Below are positions 1 to 13,000 of a DNA stretch of 64,000 nt, in pieces. The DNA lies in NCBI GenBank assembly GCA_963978545.1, contig OZ021723.1, positions 10,225,093-10,289,092 of the forward strand, given 5' to 3'. How positions within the stretch are numbered: the stretch's first letter is position 1; each line of letters opens with the position of its first letter. The position numbers and the translations under genes are program-made. The DNA is from Linyphia triangularis (lineage: Eukaryota > Arthropoda > Arachnida > Araneae > Linyphiidae). Below the pieces are notes generated by a model. It had not been told where the DNA came from, did not search any database, and worked only from the letters and a program-made list of their open reading frames with translations.

Positions 1-382
1 ATCAGTCCTTTGATTTTGATCAGTCCTTTGAACTTTGATCAGTCCTTTGATTTTGATCAGTCCTTTGAACTTTGATCAGTCCTTTGATTTTGATCAGTCC
101 TTTGATTTTGATCAGTCCTTTGAACTTTGATCAGTCCTTTGATTTTGATCAGTCCTTTGAACTTTGATCAGTCCTTTGATTTTGATCAGTCCTTTGAACT
201 TTGATCAGTCCTTTGATTTTGATCAGTCCTTTGAACTTTGATCAGTCCTTTGATTTTGATCAGTCCTTTGATTTTGATCAGTCCTTTGAACTTTGATCAG
301 TCCTTTGAACTTTGATCAGTCCTTTGATTTTGATCAGTCCTTTGAACTTTGATCAGTCCTTTGATTTTGATCAGTCCTTTGA
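1..382. repeat. Minisatellite with two interleaved 18/19-bp units
   Basis: About 20 head-to-tail units, each beginning GATCAGTCCTTTGA and ending either TTTT (18 bp) or ACTTT (19 bp). The two types alternate irregularly. The array continues beyond the left window edge. It lies in the VPS13B intron after w25. Confidence 0.95.
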
Positions 383-911
383 GTTATTGTGAGTTGACTG
401 TAGTTCGAAATCAATCGATCTGTAGCTTATCCAACAATAACTTCAAAGATGAGTTTCTTTTTTTGCATGTGCATGCAATGATAATGTATTTATGTCATTT
501 TATCTCATTAAATTTTATATACATCGCAACACTTTAAATAGCATAACAAATCAATACCTCACATAATAAATTTGGATTTATTTAGGTTTTCACAAAAGTA
601 CAATATAATTGCATGCAAAAGCAAAAGATTAAATCTCTTACTTAAAGTAATTTAACTTAAACGATTATTGTGGTCGGTAAACTTTAAATACGTCCTAGAC
701 TTTTTTTTCATACACATAAAACCAACTAAGAGCAAAACAAGATCAAAACCAAAGTTGACAATTTTTTAAGAACAAATAATCGTATACTAAAATAATTGGA
801 TCACACAATATTAAGTAAAATACACATTATATTCCTAATTCAATAGTGAACTTATATGCTAATATAAAATAAAGAATAAAAATAGAGTAATAATAAAATA
901 AGAAAAATTAC
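383..911. other. Intron sequence, nothing recognised
   Basis: AT-rich sequence between the left satellite and the donor of w25. I looked here for the next VPS13B exon and found none with plausible splice sites. Confidence 0.6.
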
Positions 912-1082
912 CAAGAATGCTGAGACCAAAAACACTTAACCCTTGAGTTAAACCCTCTGAAATGCCTTGTGGTAAATGCTGACGTACAAGCTCCTGACGT
1001 GCCAGATGCTCGTTATCCAGACAAAGAAAATCCATATTTTTCGAGATACTCGATGTCATACTGGCCATACAAGTGAGGGCCC
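912..1082 (-). CDS. VPS13B: VPS13B exon w25 (last exon seen)
   Basis: 171 nt, phase 1 in and 1 out, acceptor TTTTATTTTTAG, donor GTAATT. It reads ALTCMASMTSSISKNMDFLC, then DNEHLARQELVRQHLPQGIS, and ends GLTQGLSVFGLSILG. The (R/K)NMDxLxLDxEHxxRQE and EGLxQGLSxxGxSxLG pattern is diagnostic for VPS13B. The frame is open past the donor with non-conserved residues, so the chain continues in an exon left of base 1. Confidence 0.95.
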
Positions 1083-4000
1083 CTAAAAATAAAACTTAAT
1101 ACTAAAAAAACTCTTGCACAATAACAAGTGTATTTTAACTTATAAAAAATACATTTTACCTTCTGCATACATGCATAAACTAATTAGAATTTGCATTTGA
1201 AGCTTCAAAATTATCAGGATGAAACAGTGACTAGAAAGTTTGATACAGATAGTGGCTTCTGTTTCGAATTTTTAAAAACATTCGAAAACCAAGCAAGTTA
1301 TTTTTTCTTGGAAATCGTAGCTCCATCTAAATGAGCCCCAGATTTAACTCCCTTTCTTGATGATGAAAAGTATTATTTCTTCATTCCACTTAAGTTCTCG
1401 CAAAATAAACATTAACAGAATAACCATGGGCGCCCCTAGGAAAATTTGCAAGTGGGTGCAAGACTAGATTTTTTTCAAAATCATTAATTTTTTTTTAGTA
1501 ATGTTAATTAATAATTATGCATTATAAATTATACTCTTTAAGAATAGTTAAAATTCATGGTATATATTTTTGAAAGCACAACCCTGTGCAAGAGAAAAAA
1601 ATACAAAATAGTAAAAATATTAAAATATATATTTGTAACGATTTTTTTATCATCCAACTAGATCTCACGGCATTCAAGAGACAGTGTTTAGAATAGAGGA
1701 ACTCGAAAATGCAAAAATACAAAAGAGTAAATTTTTTTTTATTTCTTCCAAGTTTGGGATAAACAAAGAAAAAAAGAAATCAAAATGAAACTCGAAGGCA
1801 GTGTTGGAATATGTTCAATTGAATTCTAAAAATAGATTTCAAGATAATATATTTGATGACTTAAAAAACAAAACATTTTCCCAGAATTTTGAGAACTACA
1901 CAGAAAATGATACAATAAAAGGAATAAATATTTCTACTCATCAGCCTCTAATAATCATAGACAACAAGCACCAGAAAAGCGTCCAGCAAGTATTAGCTAT
2001 AAAAAACGACTTAGGAAAGAAACAAAATACTAAATTAATAGAAAAAAAGTGCTCATTGTAACATAGAAGTATAAACGGCATATGTACTTTTTTATCTTGG
2101 AATTTTCACCTTTTCCTTATTTTTTAAAAAATGTCAAGAGCCAGGGGGGGGGGTGCAAGTGCACCTCCTTGCTCCCTCCTGAGGGCGCCCATGTGAATAA
2201 CCATACACGCATTGTAAATATGTTTCACCAAAGTTGTAGTATGATTTTGCATAACCACGTTTGTTACAAGCATTTGTATAACAGGGTTCATACAGCATTT
2301 GAAAAGTAGAAAATAAGTCGTTTTTAAGGACTTTTTAATTAACTTTATGAATCTTTCAATTACTTTCCTTACAAACTTGTAGCGACAAAAATTCATTGTT
2401 TTCTTATACATAAATACAAACCATTGCATTATAAAAATCAAATAACATTTAAATAGAACTTTATTTATAATTTGGGTAACTTTTTTTTTTATGTCTAACG
2501 AAAATCTATCTATACTTGCAGTAAAGAAGTAGTTTTTTTGGAAGTAAGGGAATTCCAAGCAATTTGGAAGATAAAACTGTTCCACCAATAAAAAAGTGGT
2601 TTGAACTGGTAGAAGGGAGAAATACAAATTGAATTTTGTATTCAGGAACAGAGTTTAAGCTGCGGGTGCTTTTTTAGCAAAATATTTAAGAACTTTCCTA
2701 AATGTTAAAATTAGAAAGTGTGGTTTAGCTCTTTTGCTAAAACATTTTGACATAAAATTTGCAAATCATCAACATAAAAAGCAAATTAGCTGAAGGATAA
2801 AAAAGTATTTTTCTATCTGACACTTGGTATAAAATAGCTTTATATTTAAAGTGAGTATTAATTTTATAATGAGATGTGTTTTAATTGTGTTAAATTAAAC
2901 ATCACAAGTGATGAAACTCAAAATCACTTTAACATTTTGCTTCAGGGCTCAACTAAAATTAAAATTGCGATTTGAGCTTTTTTGTTAAAGAGATTTTGTA
3001 CCCCAGCTTAAGCACTGTTAAGGACCCAAGATGAAAAATAAGGACCCTTTTATAAGGACCTAACAAAAAATAAGAAGTTCTTAAGGATTTAAAGGACCTA
3101 CGAACCCTGTATAAATATTGACATTTTCAAATCATTACCAAGGAAAATCTTTCAGCTCAGTGCTAAACTAATATTTAGACAACAAAGATAAAATTACACA
3201 AATTAATAAACTCATAGACTTATTATTATCAATAGACTGTGCGTTTCCACTTCAATCATACAATGAGAATGAAACCAAAATGAATCACAAAATTCGTCTA
3301 TCAGTCACGTGGTTTTTAATTTGGTTACGTCGTAAAATTAATCCTTTATCTAATAATCTTATTATCCTTTATCGCCTGAGTGAGGAGAAGTCTATTGATA
3401 ATAATAAGTCTATGAATAAACTAAATTGGAATTGATCTTTCTGTTTGACAGAGTAAATAAAAATATAAATAAATAAATAATACAGTGTAAATAAATAATA
3501 CAATGAAATAAGAATTGTCAAATGCAGAATCTACACTTACCAGAAGACACCTGTGTAAATAGAGAAATTGCCCCAGTGGTTAATCCCGAAATAAATGCCC
3601 TTGGCCCATGAAGCATTCCCCTATAGGGCAGATAAACCAGATCCGACATCCCAGCACCAACTGCACGAGCAAATCCCGCAGGATTTCCAAGTAGGTCCAG
3701 GGATCCAACAACCCATCCTAATGGTAAACATAAATATATATTTCCTTAATCCTTTGAAACAAGAATTTTGATTTTATTTCCAATTTTAATGACATTTGGC
3801 ATGGGTCATCTTTATCTGTAGCTTAGTATACTTCCTTTGTATACTTAGCTTAGTATACTTCCTTAGTATACTTAGCTTAGTATACTTCCTTAGTATACTT
3901 AGCTTAGTATACTTCCTTTTTAAAAAAAAATATATTTATTTAATAATATTATTTTTTTAAAAATATATTATAAATAATAATTTTTTATTAAATATTAAAA

Positions 4001-7000
4001 AATTATTTAATATTATTTTTATATTAAATATTATTTATTATAAAATATTTATTTATAATTTATAAATATTCATATTTTAAAAAAATTATTTAAAAATAAC
4101 TAAAAAAATATAAAAATATTTTTTTATTATTTAATATTAATTATATTTAATTATTAAATATTTATTAATTATTATATTTATAGTTAAAATATATTTAATA
4201 TTATAATTTTATAAATTAATATTAATTTTATTATATTTTTATTTTTAAAAATATTTTATTATTAAAAAATTATATTATTATTATTATTATTAAAAAATTA
4301 TATTATTATTATTATTTATTATATATATAAACATATTAAATTATTTATTTTATATATATATAAAAATATTTTTATATATTTAATAAAATAAATATTTAAT
4401 ATTTTATAATAAATATATTTTTAATAAAAATAATATAGTCAACTCGCAATAACTCAAAGTTTAAGGGATTGGCCAAATTCTTCGAGTTATCCGAAGTTTG
4501 AGTTATCGAAAGTCACTCAGAGTTATTTTCTATTCAAGGCATATTTCATCAGACATCTTTTGCTAATTCATGTGGAATCCGGAAGACAATGTTGTGTCTT
4601 GTTTTAAACTTTTCTAGTCATACTGCACTTGCTATAAATCCTTCAACTTTTAGTAAACGAGTAAAGTCCTTTTCTTCATCCTCCCACTAAGAGGGATATT
4701 GGAAATCTGGTTTTGATATGTCTCAAACCATTTTTAAAACAGCAGCTTCGACGCCAAGAAAGGCCTTAACTCATTTACACGATGGATCGAGTTTCGATGC
4801 ATGTCTTTTCAAAATCGTCTTTGTTTTTCAAAATGGTTGAAAGAGTTTTAGGAGGAATTATGATCTTTAAAACAAACGTCTTTCATCTTACATCGCAGAT
4901 TTTGTTCAGTTTCATTGATCAATTTAACTTTACGAGTTGGACTAAGCGTATTCAATTTACGTTTTAACATTATTCAAAGCCAATGTAAACCATCACCATT
5001 GACTCACACTTTAAATATGGAATGGAATGCAAAAGCCTGTTTACTTTCTATACACATCAATGCAAATGGGTTTTTTCAGGTAACAAGTTAAATTGTAAAA
5101 CACGATGTAAAGAGGAAAAAATATATATCTATATTTTTTTTTATTAATATTTCTTTTTTTGTGCATTATGCTAATAAAATTTTCGCAAAAACTTCCGACT
5201 TAAAAGATGTACACTTCGAGATATGGAGATAATTTAGTGCTGAAAAACATTAAATTGTCTTAGGACCTAATGAAAACTTTGAGATAAACGAATCTTCGAC
5301 TTACGAGACTTCGAGTTATCGCACATTGACTGCATTTTTGATCTATTACATTAATATCCATTTAGGAAGTGTGGTTTTGCTGTTAAACATGAGTAGGTGG
5401 TTTCTGCATGGAATTACTATGTTTCAAAGGATTAAAATCATGACAGAGCAATACAGAGACAACAATACATTTTCTTACTCTCTAAACTAAATATTTTTAA
5501 CTGTGTTTTATATTTATTTTTAGTAGATATCACAAATTTTTTACTATCAATACTTTTTTAGTCGATTATTTAGTATAGAGGTAATTGAGTTTGAACCCAC
5601 ATAATTTTGATTATCAGCTCCCGAACATCTAATTTAGCATTGCCACAATCGACGTCGATAAAATCTGTAATGTTGTATCTTCAAAATAGAATGTATAATA
5701 GACATAACATGGATCGAGAAACACTGCTTTTTTAACGTCACAGCGATTCAAGTTACAGATGCATAAGTTTCTACTATATAGAAATAAAAGCAAATGAAAT
5801 GCTTAGTTGGCAAATGTTAAATATTTTGGAAAATGTATAAATGTACTTAACATAATTTATCCACTAAACTCGTCAAACCATGGTTATTTATCTGCTAGAG
5901 TATTTTTTAAAACTGTATTCATTAGTTCTGGTTATTTGAAGGCATGTCAAATTAAATAAAGTTGACAATTCTACTATTAAATTCTATTACACAGGAGCAT
6001 ATTTTAAAACTGAATTCCTTAGTCCTGGTTGCTTAAAGGCAAATCAATTTAATTGAAGTTGACAATTATAACAAAATGTAGAGGCATAGTATTGGTTTTA
6101 AAAATAAAAGTAACTGAAATCAACAAAAACTGGATCTATAAGACCTTTTACAAGCTTAAAATTTCTTAGTGTTTTTCTGAAATGCGAGTAATTTTAGACC
6201 AAGTTCACTGAAATTTTATCTCTGTTGATTAACAAAAAAATATTTATCTAGACTTTGATGTAACCAACACATGCCAATGTAACCTACAGAAGTTTTTCAA
6301 TTATTATATATTTTTAAAACTATTGTTGCATACAACATTGGCATTATCTTAAGGTCATATTAACATACGAAAGATACTCTAAGCAAGATAAACAGTATAG
6401 CGTTCCCGCTGAAGACGCAGAATGAAAATCAAGGACTTTTAAGGACCTAAATAACATTTTTTAAGGACATTTGAAAATTTGTTTTCAGACTTCATATCTT
6501 TAATGTGTGATTTTACTGCTACTTTGGCCATAGCGCTAATATCAAAATCTTACATGTACAATTTGCATTTTGCCTTACGAACAAATTTTGATGATGTTTC
6601 AATCTATTTTTCACATACACTGTGCTTTAGCCCATAGCAAATTAAATGTGCACTTCTTAGGCATAGTATTCGTAAGTTGCTTTAAAATTCCAGTGTGACA
6701 ATAAGTAGCATCAAATCTCAAACAAATCAGAACTGAATTTTTAAAAATACTGGGTGTATATAAAGTAACTATACATTCTTGTGATAATCACATTTTATTG
6801 CATAAATTATATTATTAATCAAACACATATCATACCAGGACACACTTTTAGCACATTTCAATGCGTTCCCTTCCCACCCAAAGTTTTACTATGGCCCAGG
6901 AAACATGTTACATCATAGCTGAAGTAAGTTCCTCAATTGCGGCTGTAATCCGTTGTTCCAGATGTTCAATCTTGCGTAAGTTCACCTGGTATACCTTGAA

Positions 7001-10000
7001 TTTTGTAAATCCCTACATAAAGAAATCCAGGGAGGATTAAATTTGGTGACCCTGTGGAGCCCACAATCTTGGCGAGCCCGGTAGAACACTGGGTGCTGTG
7101 CTAAGATGTGCGGGGGGGGGGGGAACATTATAATGTGTCCTGGATAAGAAATGTCCTGGTATGATATATGTTTAATATAGTAATTTATACATTAAAATGT
7201 GATTATCACAAGAATGTATGGTTAGTTTATAAGCACCCTGTATTGTAGTGGGAAACACAACATCTGCAAAAATTAAGGACTTTTAAGGACCTCTAAGTAT
7301 TTTCAAGTACTTTTATAGCTTGCAGGGATGAGAGTGACCAGAGAGCAAAAAGGAGGAAATCCAAAAAATTTTAAAAAAGCTCGCGGAAGGAATACACAAA
7401 AATTCAACAAAAAAAGTATGCAGGAAGGATGATTCAATAATTTTAAAGATACAATGAAATTTCTCATACTATATAATAATTACATTTCAAATTTTAGGAG
7501 TTAGTGAAGTAATCTGTGAGAAAAGGGGAGCTAAGAAGGAAAACCTTTTGTTTAGAAGTGAGGAAAAGTATACTTTTTGCAGGAAAAACTGGTTCAGATC
7601 AGAAAAATGCGGATCCTCGAAACAGGGACTAAGAGAAGGAAAATGTTACATTAAAAACCAAAAAGGAGGAAATCCTCCAAAAGGAGGAAAACTGTCATCC
7701 CTGAGCTTGGAAAACAAGTTGAAAAATATTAGGCATTTTTAATGACCGTGGGAACCCCGAGTAAAGATTTCACTTACAACTGAAAAGTTCATTAACTTAT
7801 TATGAAATCATATAAACGTACCAGCTCTAAAAAGGGCACCAGTGAAGTAATGGACCACAAGCATCCTCCCGATTTCATAATGAGAAGTCAAAATGTCCTC
7901 CCTCTCAAAAGGCTGGAATCGAAGCAGGGAATGTTCGAGCGATAAATATAGTTTCAACGAAGCGTGCAAACTCAGGGAGATTTCCTGCACATTGAATTTG
8001 AAGCTTTGGAAATGCACAGGTTGCACGTAAGCGTCGGAAATGTACTTCACACTTTTTGGTACATAAATATCCACCCACTCTACTTCGTGCTGATGAAATT
8101 GGAAAGGCACGTACGTTTTCAGCAAACTCAAAACCTTGTAGCAGAAAACATCCTCAACATGCAATGATACTGGTAGTAAATCAACACTCAGAGACTGGAT
8201 AATTATGGAGCGACTTCCTTCGTCGTTCAACTCGACCGCAGCGTTCAAAATGAACATTGAGTTTTCTCTGATTTTATTAGGCAAATAAACGTTGGTGTCT
8301 TTATCCGATTGGGACTGCTTCTTAGAGTCCTCATGCCGGTTCAATACCACGGGAAAATCGTAGACAATATTGCCGTTATCTATTTGGTTGTCCAACTGAA
8401 CGTGCTGGAAACACAACGACACGTCTTGAAGTTTCGATAGGTTCTCGTTCTGAGGCCTTGAAAACAGTATAATATTATCGATATTCAATCTCAACACTTC
8501 TGTGCTTTTGTTTACTTCCTGAAATTCATCGCATATTATAAAGCTCAAGTGAATAACCCTCAAGTTAACGAAATAAATATTGCGCAGCGCAACCGGAGGA
8601 TTTGACACTCGCGACTGCTTTGGCATGGAAGCGCTTCTGTTTTTGATCTTCGATTCGCTCGACTTTCGGTGGTGTTTGAAAGTTAGGGAGCTTTTCTTTT
8701 GGTTGTGCGAGTTTGCGTCGGTGGCTAGAGCGATTCTGCTTCTGACTTCGTTGGCAGTTACTTCGATGCGATTGACTGGATCAATGTACAGGTTGATTGT
8801 GTGCTTGACTCGCTCACTGCAAATCATAAAATCGCAAATGCCGAGGATGTGAACGAATTGCTTGTCGACGTTCACTTTGAAGGGAGCGCTCCATATGTGG
8901 TTCTGGGTACCTTCTTCTTTTAGACCAAGGCACAGCATAGGACACTTTTTCGGCACAATTGGAAACTGATTCTGCAGGGAGGGGAATGAATAATGTGCTG
9001 AACTTTCTGGAAGCAGAATCGGAATAGCAGAGTGGTTCTGAAATTCTTCGAATATGCATTTTCCTTCGGTTTTACCTTTAAGAAAATAAAGACAATAAAT
9101 AGATTTAACATTGGCATCACAATGCGACATCAAAAGGAAATATATGTTAGGAGTAAAGACCAAAAACACTCGTTGAACGAAATCGTAAAACAACCGCAGC
9201 ATGTTCAGGATAGTTATCCTGAGCATGTTGTGGACTGCGGTTTTCTCAGTTGATGATATCTATGTAACATTGCGAATCAAAGTTGCTAATTGAGCAGGAA
9301 AGAAAATTTAAAGAGCATAACATGTTTGGAACAATCCGTAACACATTATATGGTTGGTTGTTAGCTCAATAACCTTTTATAGTACTAACACATGTAATAA
9401 AATAGTTTACTAGTTCAATATAACATGCACAATCAAGGTAAAAAAGGGGGGAAAAAAAAACAAGAAATAATATTTAAGGTTCAAAGTTGGGTGATATTAT
9501 CAAAAAATTCGTATGAATATAGTTTGAGCTATTTTAAAGATATATTTCACTTTCTAGCAGGGGAATTATAAAAAAAGGGTAAATTTTTAAGCTAAAAAAA
9601 AGTTTTGTATAAGTGAAATAAAATTAAAAACAAGTTTTATGACACGACAAATCTTTACAACATGCTTGATGACATTTACAGTACAAAAATGATCAATTCT
9701 AGAAAATTACATTTGAATGTCAAATAATAAAAATTAAGCAGAATTTTATAAATATAAGTGATAAACAAATGTATAAATAAGTCCATAGTCAATTATAACT
9801 GCATGCTTTAAATTTCAAGTATCACACACAGAATACATTTATTACCAGAATGTTAAAAACCAGGTGTGTGGAACATTGCACAACTTTCAATTACACTATA
9901 ATACTGACGAGGATTTGTGTCCTTTACCGTTTTTATATTTTCATCACATTCATTTAGAAAAAATTGCCAATTCGTTGATATTTTTTTTGAATAATTCTTC

Positions 10001-13000
10001 TATGGGTCTAAAAAAAAAAAAAAAAAAAAAACTCTGCCAAAAGGGTGATTTTGGCGGCATACTTTTCGATAACCATTACATTATCCTTTATTACAAGTGA
10101 AACTAAGGGGAGAAGAAAAAAACGATCGTTGATGAGGAATGCTCAAGGAAAGAGAACTCTGTGTTAAAGGCATTCGTTTTTCAACTTTTTATATCATTAA
10201 AGCATTTTTACGGGGATTTTGGAGGTGGGGAGTTTAGAACACCTTAAGAGGCATTACCACAGCGATTTTAATAAAAATAGTTAGAGACGTTTTTAAGCGA
10301 TCATTGAAAAACATGATTTTTTCAATAGCAGCTACCTTATGCACATGCACGATTTTGACGAAAACCTTAATGGTAGGTCCCATGGCCCCCACTAACCTGC
10401 ATACAAAATTTGAACATCATAGGTCAATTTGTTCGGGAGTTATGCTGACCATATACACATAGACAGAATTTTTTCTAGTTCAGTTTTGAATTGCTCCAAA
10501 ACATGAGGGAAAAAAAAACTTTTTTTTTACCGAATGCTATACATTTATTACCCTACTAATATAATCAGGGATGAGAGTGATCAGAGAGCAAAAAGGAGGA
10601 AATTCAAAAATTCTTTGAATAAGCTCGCGGATGGAACACACAAAAATTCAACAAAAGAGTATGCAGGAAGGATAATTCAATAATTTTAAAGGTACAATGA
10701 AATTTCTCATACTATATAATAATTATATTTCAAATATTAGGAGTTAGTGAAGTAATCTGGGAGGAAAGGGGAGCCAAGAAGGAAAATCTTTTGTTTAGAT
10801 ATGAGGAAAAGTATACTTTTAGCAGGAAAAACTGGTTCAGATCAGAAAAATGTGGATCTTCAAGACAGGGACAAAGAGGAGGAAAATGTTACATAAAAAA
10901 ACCAAAAATGAGGAAATCCTCCAAAAGGAGGAAAACTGGCATCCCTGTATAATAAAAATTAATTGCCGAAGTCAGATTTTGAATAACTAAAAAACAGATA
11001 TTAAAATACAAGATCTTAAAAAAAATTAAAATTTGGCACCCCGACTGAGTTTCTTCGTCAGGGCGCTCGAACCCAGTCATTACCCTATGTATACGTATGG
11101 GTAACTGAAAATAGAAATATACTCACCTTCCATCTCCAAGCAGCTTTGTCCATAAAATATATCCATACTCGTTCTGTTATTCAGTAACACCAGAGGACAA
11201 GGGTCAGTATTCAACAACAGGAACAGCATTCCATTTCGCCAGTGACTGGTCAAGACCAGAGGAACAGTCGAAGCACCCGGTTTGTCACCAGGATTTGCAG
11301 GAACAGAAATCGTATGTCTGTTGTCAGTGCTCAGTTCGGGTGACACACTTGGACGTAAACACACAGGGTAGCTCCACAATTGGCAGGAGGGCAAAAGTAT
11401 CGACACATAAAAGTTTAAGGAAGTGGAATTTGTTAAAGATGTAACATCGAAGGAACTTGCTTCCCAGAAAAGCAAGGGCTGACATCCTTTCGTGGAATTG
11501 GAGTGGATGACAGGAGATGGACAACTGTCGGGATATGTTACCTGCAATGTATTTGGAAGAATGCATGTTTATATAGCGTTTTTTATTTACTCTTGGTACG
11601 TAAGCACTGATGAAAAAGATATTGTTGAGGTTTTTATTTAAAATTTTAATGCAGTACAAACTGGGTCGAAACCAAGACAGCTTTAGCAGGGTTCCCACTC
11701 AAATCACAGAATGAAAATCAATGACTTTTAAGGACCTAATTAATGTTTTTAAGGACCTGCGAAAATTCGTTTTCAGGCATCATATCTATATTTAAATTTT
11801 TAATAAAGTATATTCTACCAAAAAAAGTTGAAGTTGGTGGATGCGCAATACAAATACGTCGGAAATTTTTGATACGGTGCAGATAAGTGGCGGTCACGCT
11901 GGGATAGCAAGTCCGAGTTGTATTTTTATAAATTTTGCAGCTGGACAACATCTGTAAAAATTAAGGACTTTTAAGGACCTCTAAGTATTTTCAAGGACTT
12001 TTAAGCACCTCTAAGCATTTTCAAGCACTTTCAAGGCCTTGAAAACAAGTTCAAAAATATTAAGCACTTTTAATGACTTTCAATGACCGTGGGAACCCTG
12101 TTTAGGTATTATTAGTGGCAGAAGAGGGAAAAAAAGTGAGGGCGATGCTCAAAAGTTGGTGATAAGTGTAATCCCCCCCCCCCCCTTCTCAATGATAAAT
12201 TTTATAAAACAACAATTAACTAGTAAGGAAATAATTTATACTTCCTAACATTAACATTGAACAAAAGTCAAAAATTTATTGTAATTTCAATGAATATTCT
12301 GCGACTAAGTTTATTTTTACTCGGACATAATAAGAGATAAAGTGAGGTAATAATTCAACATTATATACATAACAGTTTATTCAGATTTAAATAGTGTTAC
12401 TAAATGAGCATACTTTCAGTTAAATTAATAAAGAACTCTTAAATGTCTTTTTTTTTTTAAATAGCTAGTCTTTATATATGAAACAAGAATAGAGATTTAA
12501 CTTAAAAGAAAGTTCTTCCAAAGTTAAAAGATACCAAGTGTAAAAGTATTTGTTAGTAAAACTACTTATTTCTTTGTTCAAAGTAGTATAATACATTTTT
12601 ATTATAGAACGATATATATACCATAAATAGTTTGTTATTTTTCCAATTTGAAAATTTTAAATCACTTTTCCTCAGTGTCACTACAATTAAAGGTTAATTT
12701 TCTTTTTCTTTAGTAGTTTTTAGACGGATTGAGCGTTATTAAAAGTGGGGTGATTTCAGTGGTTTTAGAAGTATGTGTGTGTGGGACAAGGGGGGGGGGG
12801 GGCGCATGGGTATTTTCTTGGAAAAGTGGGGGGGACACACGTCATTCTGAGTCTACCCACAATTTTGGCATTGGCAATTATCAGTTTTTTGTTTAGGAAA
12901 AACATTCAAACTTTAAACCATAACCAGTACGACATATTTTTTTTTGATTTATTGAAAATTTTTTCAAATGCATTTGCCTTCTTTTTGCGTAGGTGCTTTT

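Larger units (their letters stand above)
6399..7759. mobile_element. CAGGGTTCCCAC-family element hosting two later insertions
   Basis: Family-specific left part (GCAGAATGAAAATCAAGGAC) and right part (TTTAATGACCGTGGGAACCC) are separated by a mariner-like MITE (6750-7240) and a CAGGGATG element (7323-7703). Removing both restores the order seen in other copies. The left terminus is mutated (GCGTTCCCGC), so no target duplication is clear. Confidence 0.7.

Noticed and set aside
1801..2061. Plus-strand open frame of 86 codons in the P/hAT-like MITE
   Set aside because: Low-complexity Lys/Asn-rich composition as expected of AT-rich DNA; no transposase motif seen.
2124..2627. Minus-strand open frame of 167 codons
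   Set aside because: It crosses the border of two unrelated MITEs and has no domain-like pattern or splice context.
8580..8852. Plus-strand open frame of 90 codons
   Set aside because: Antisense shadow of the conserved VPS13B exon w23.
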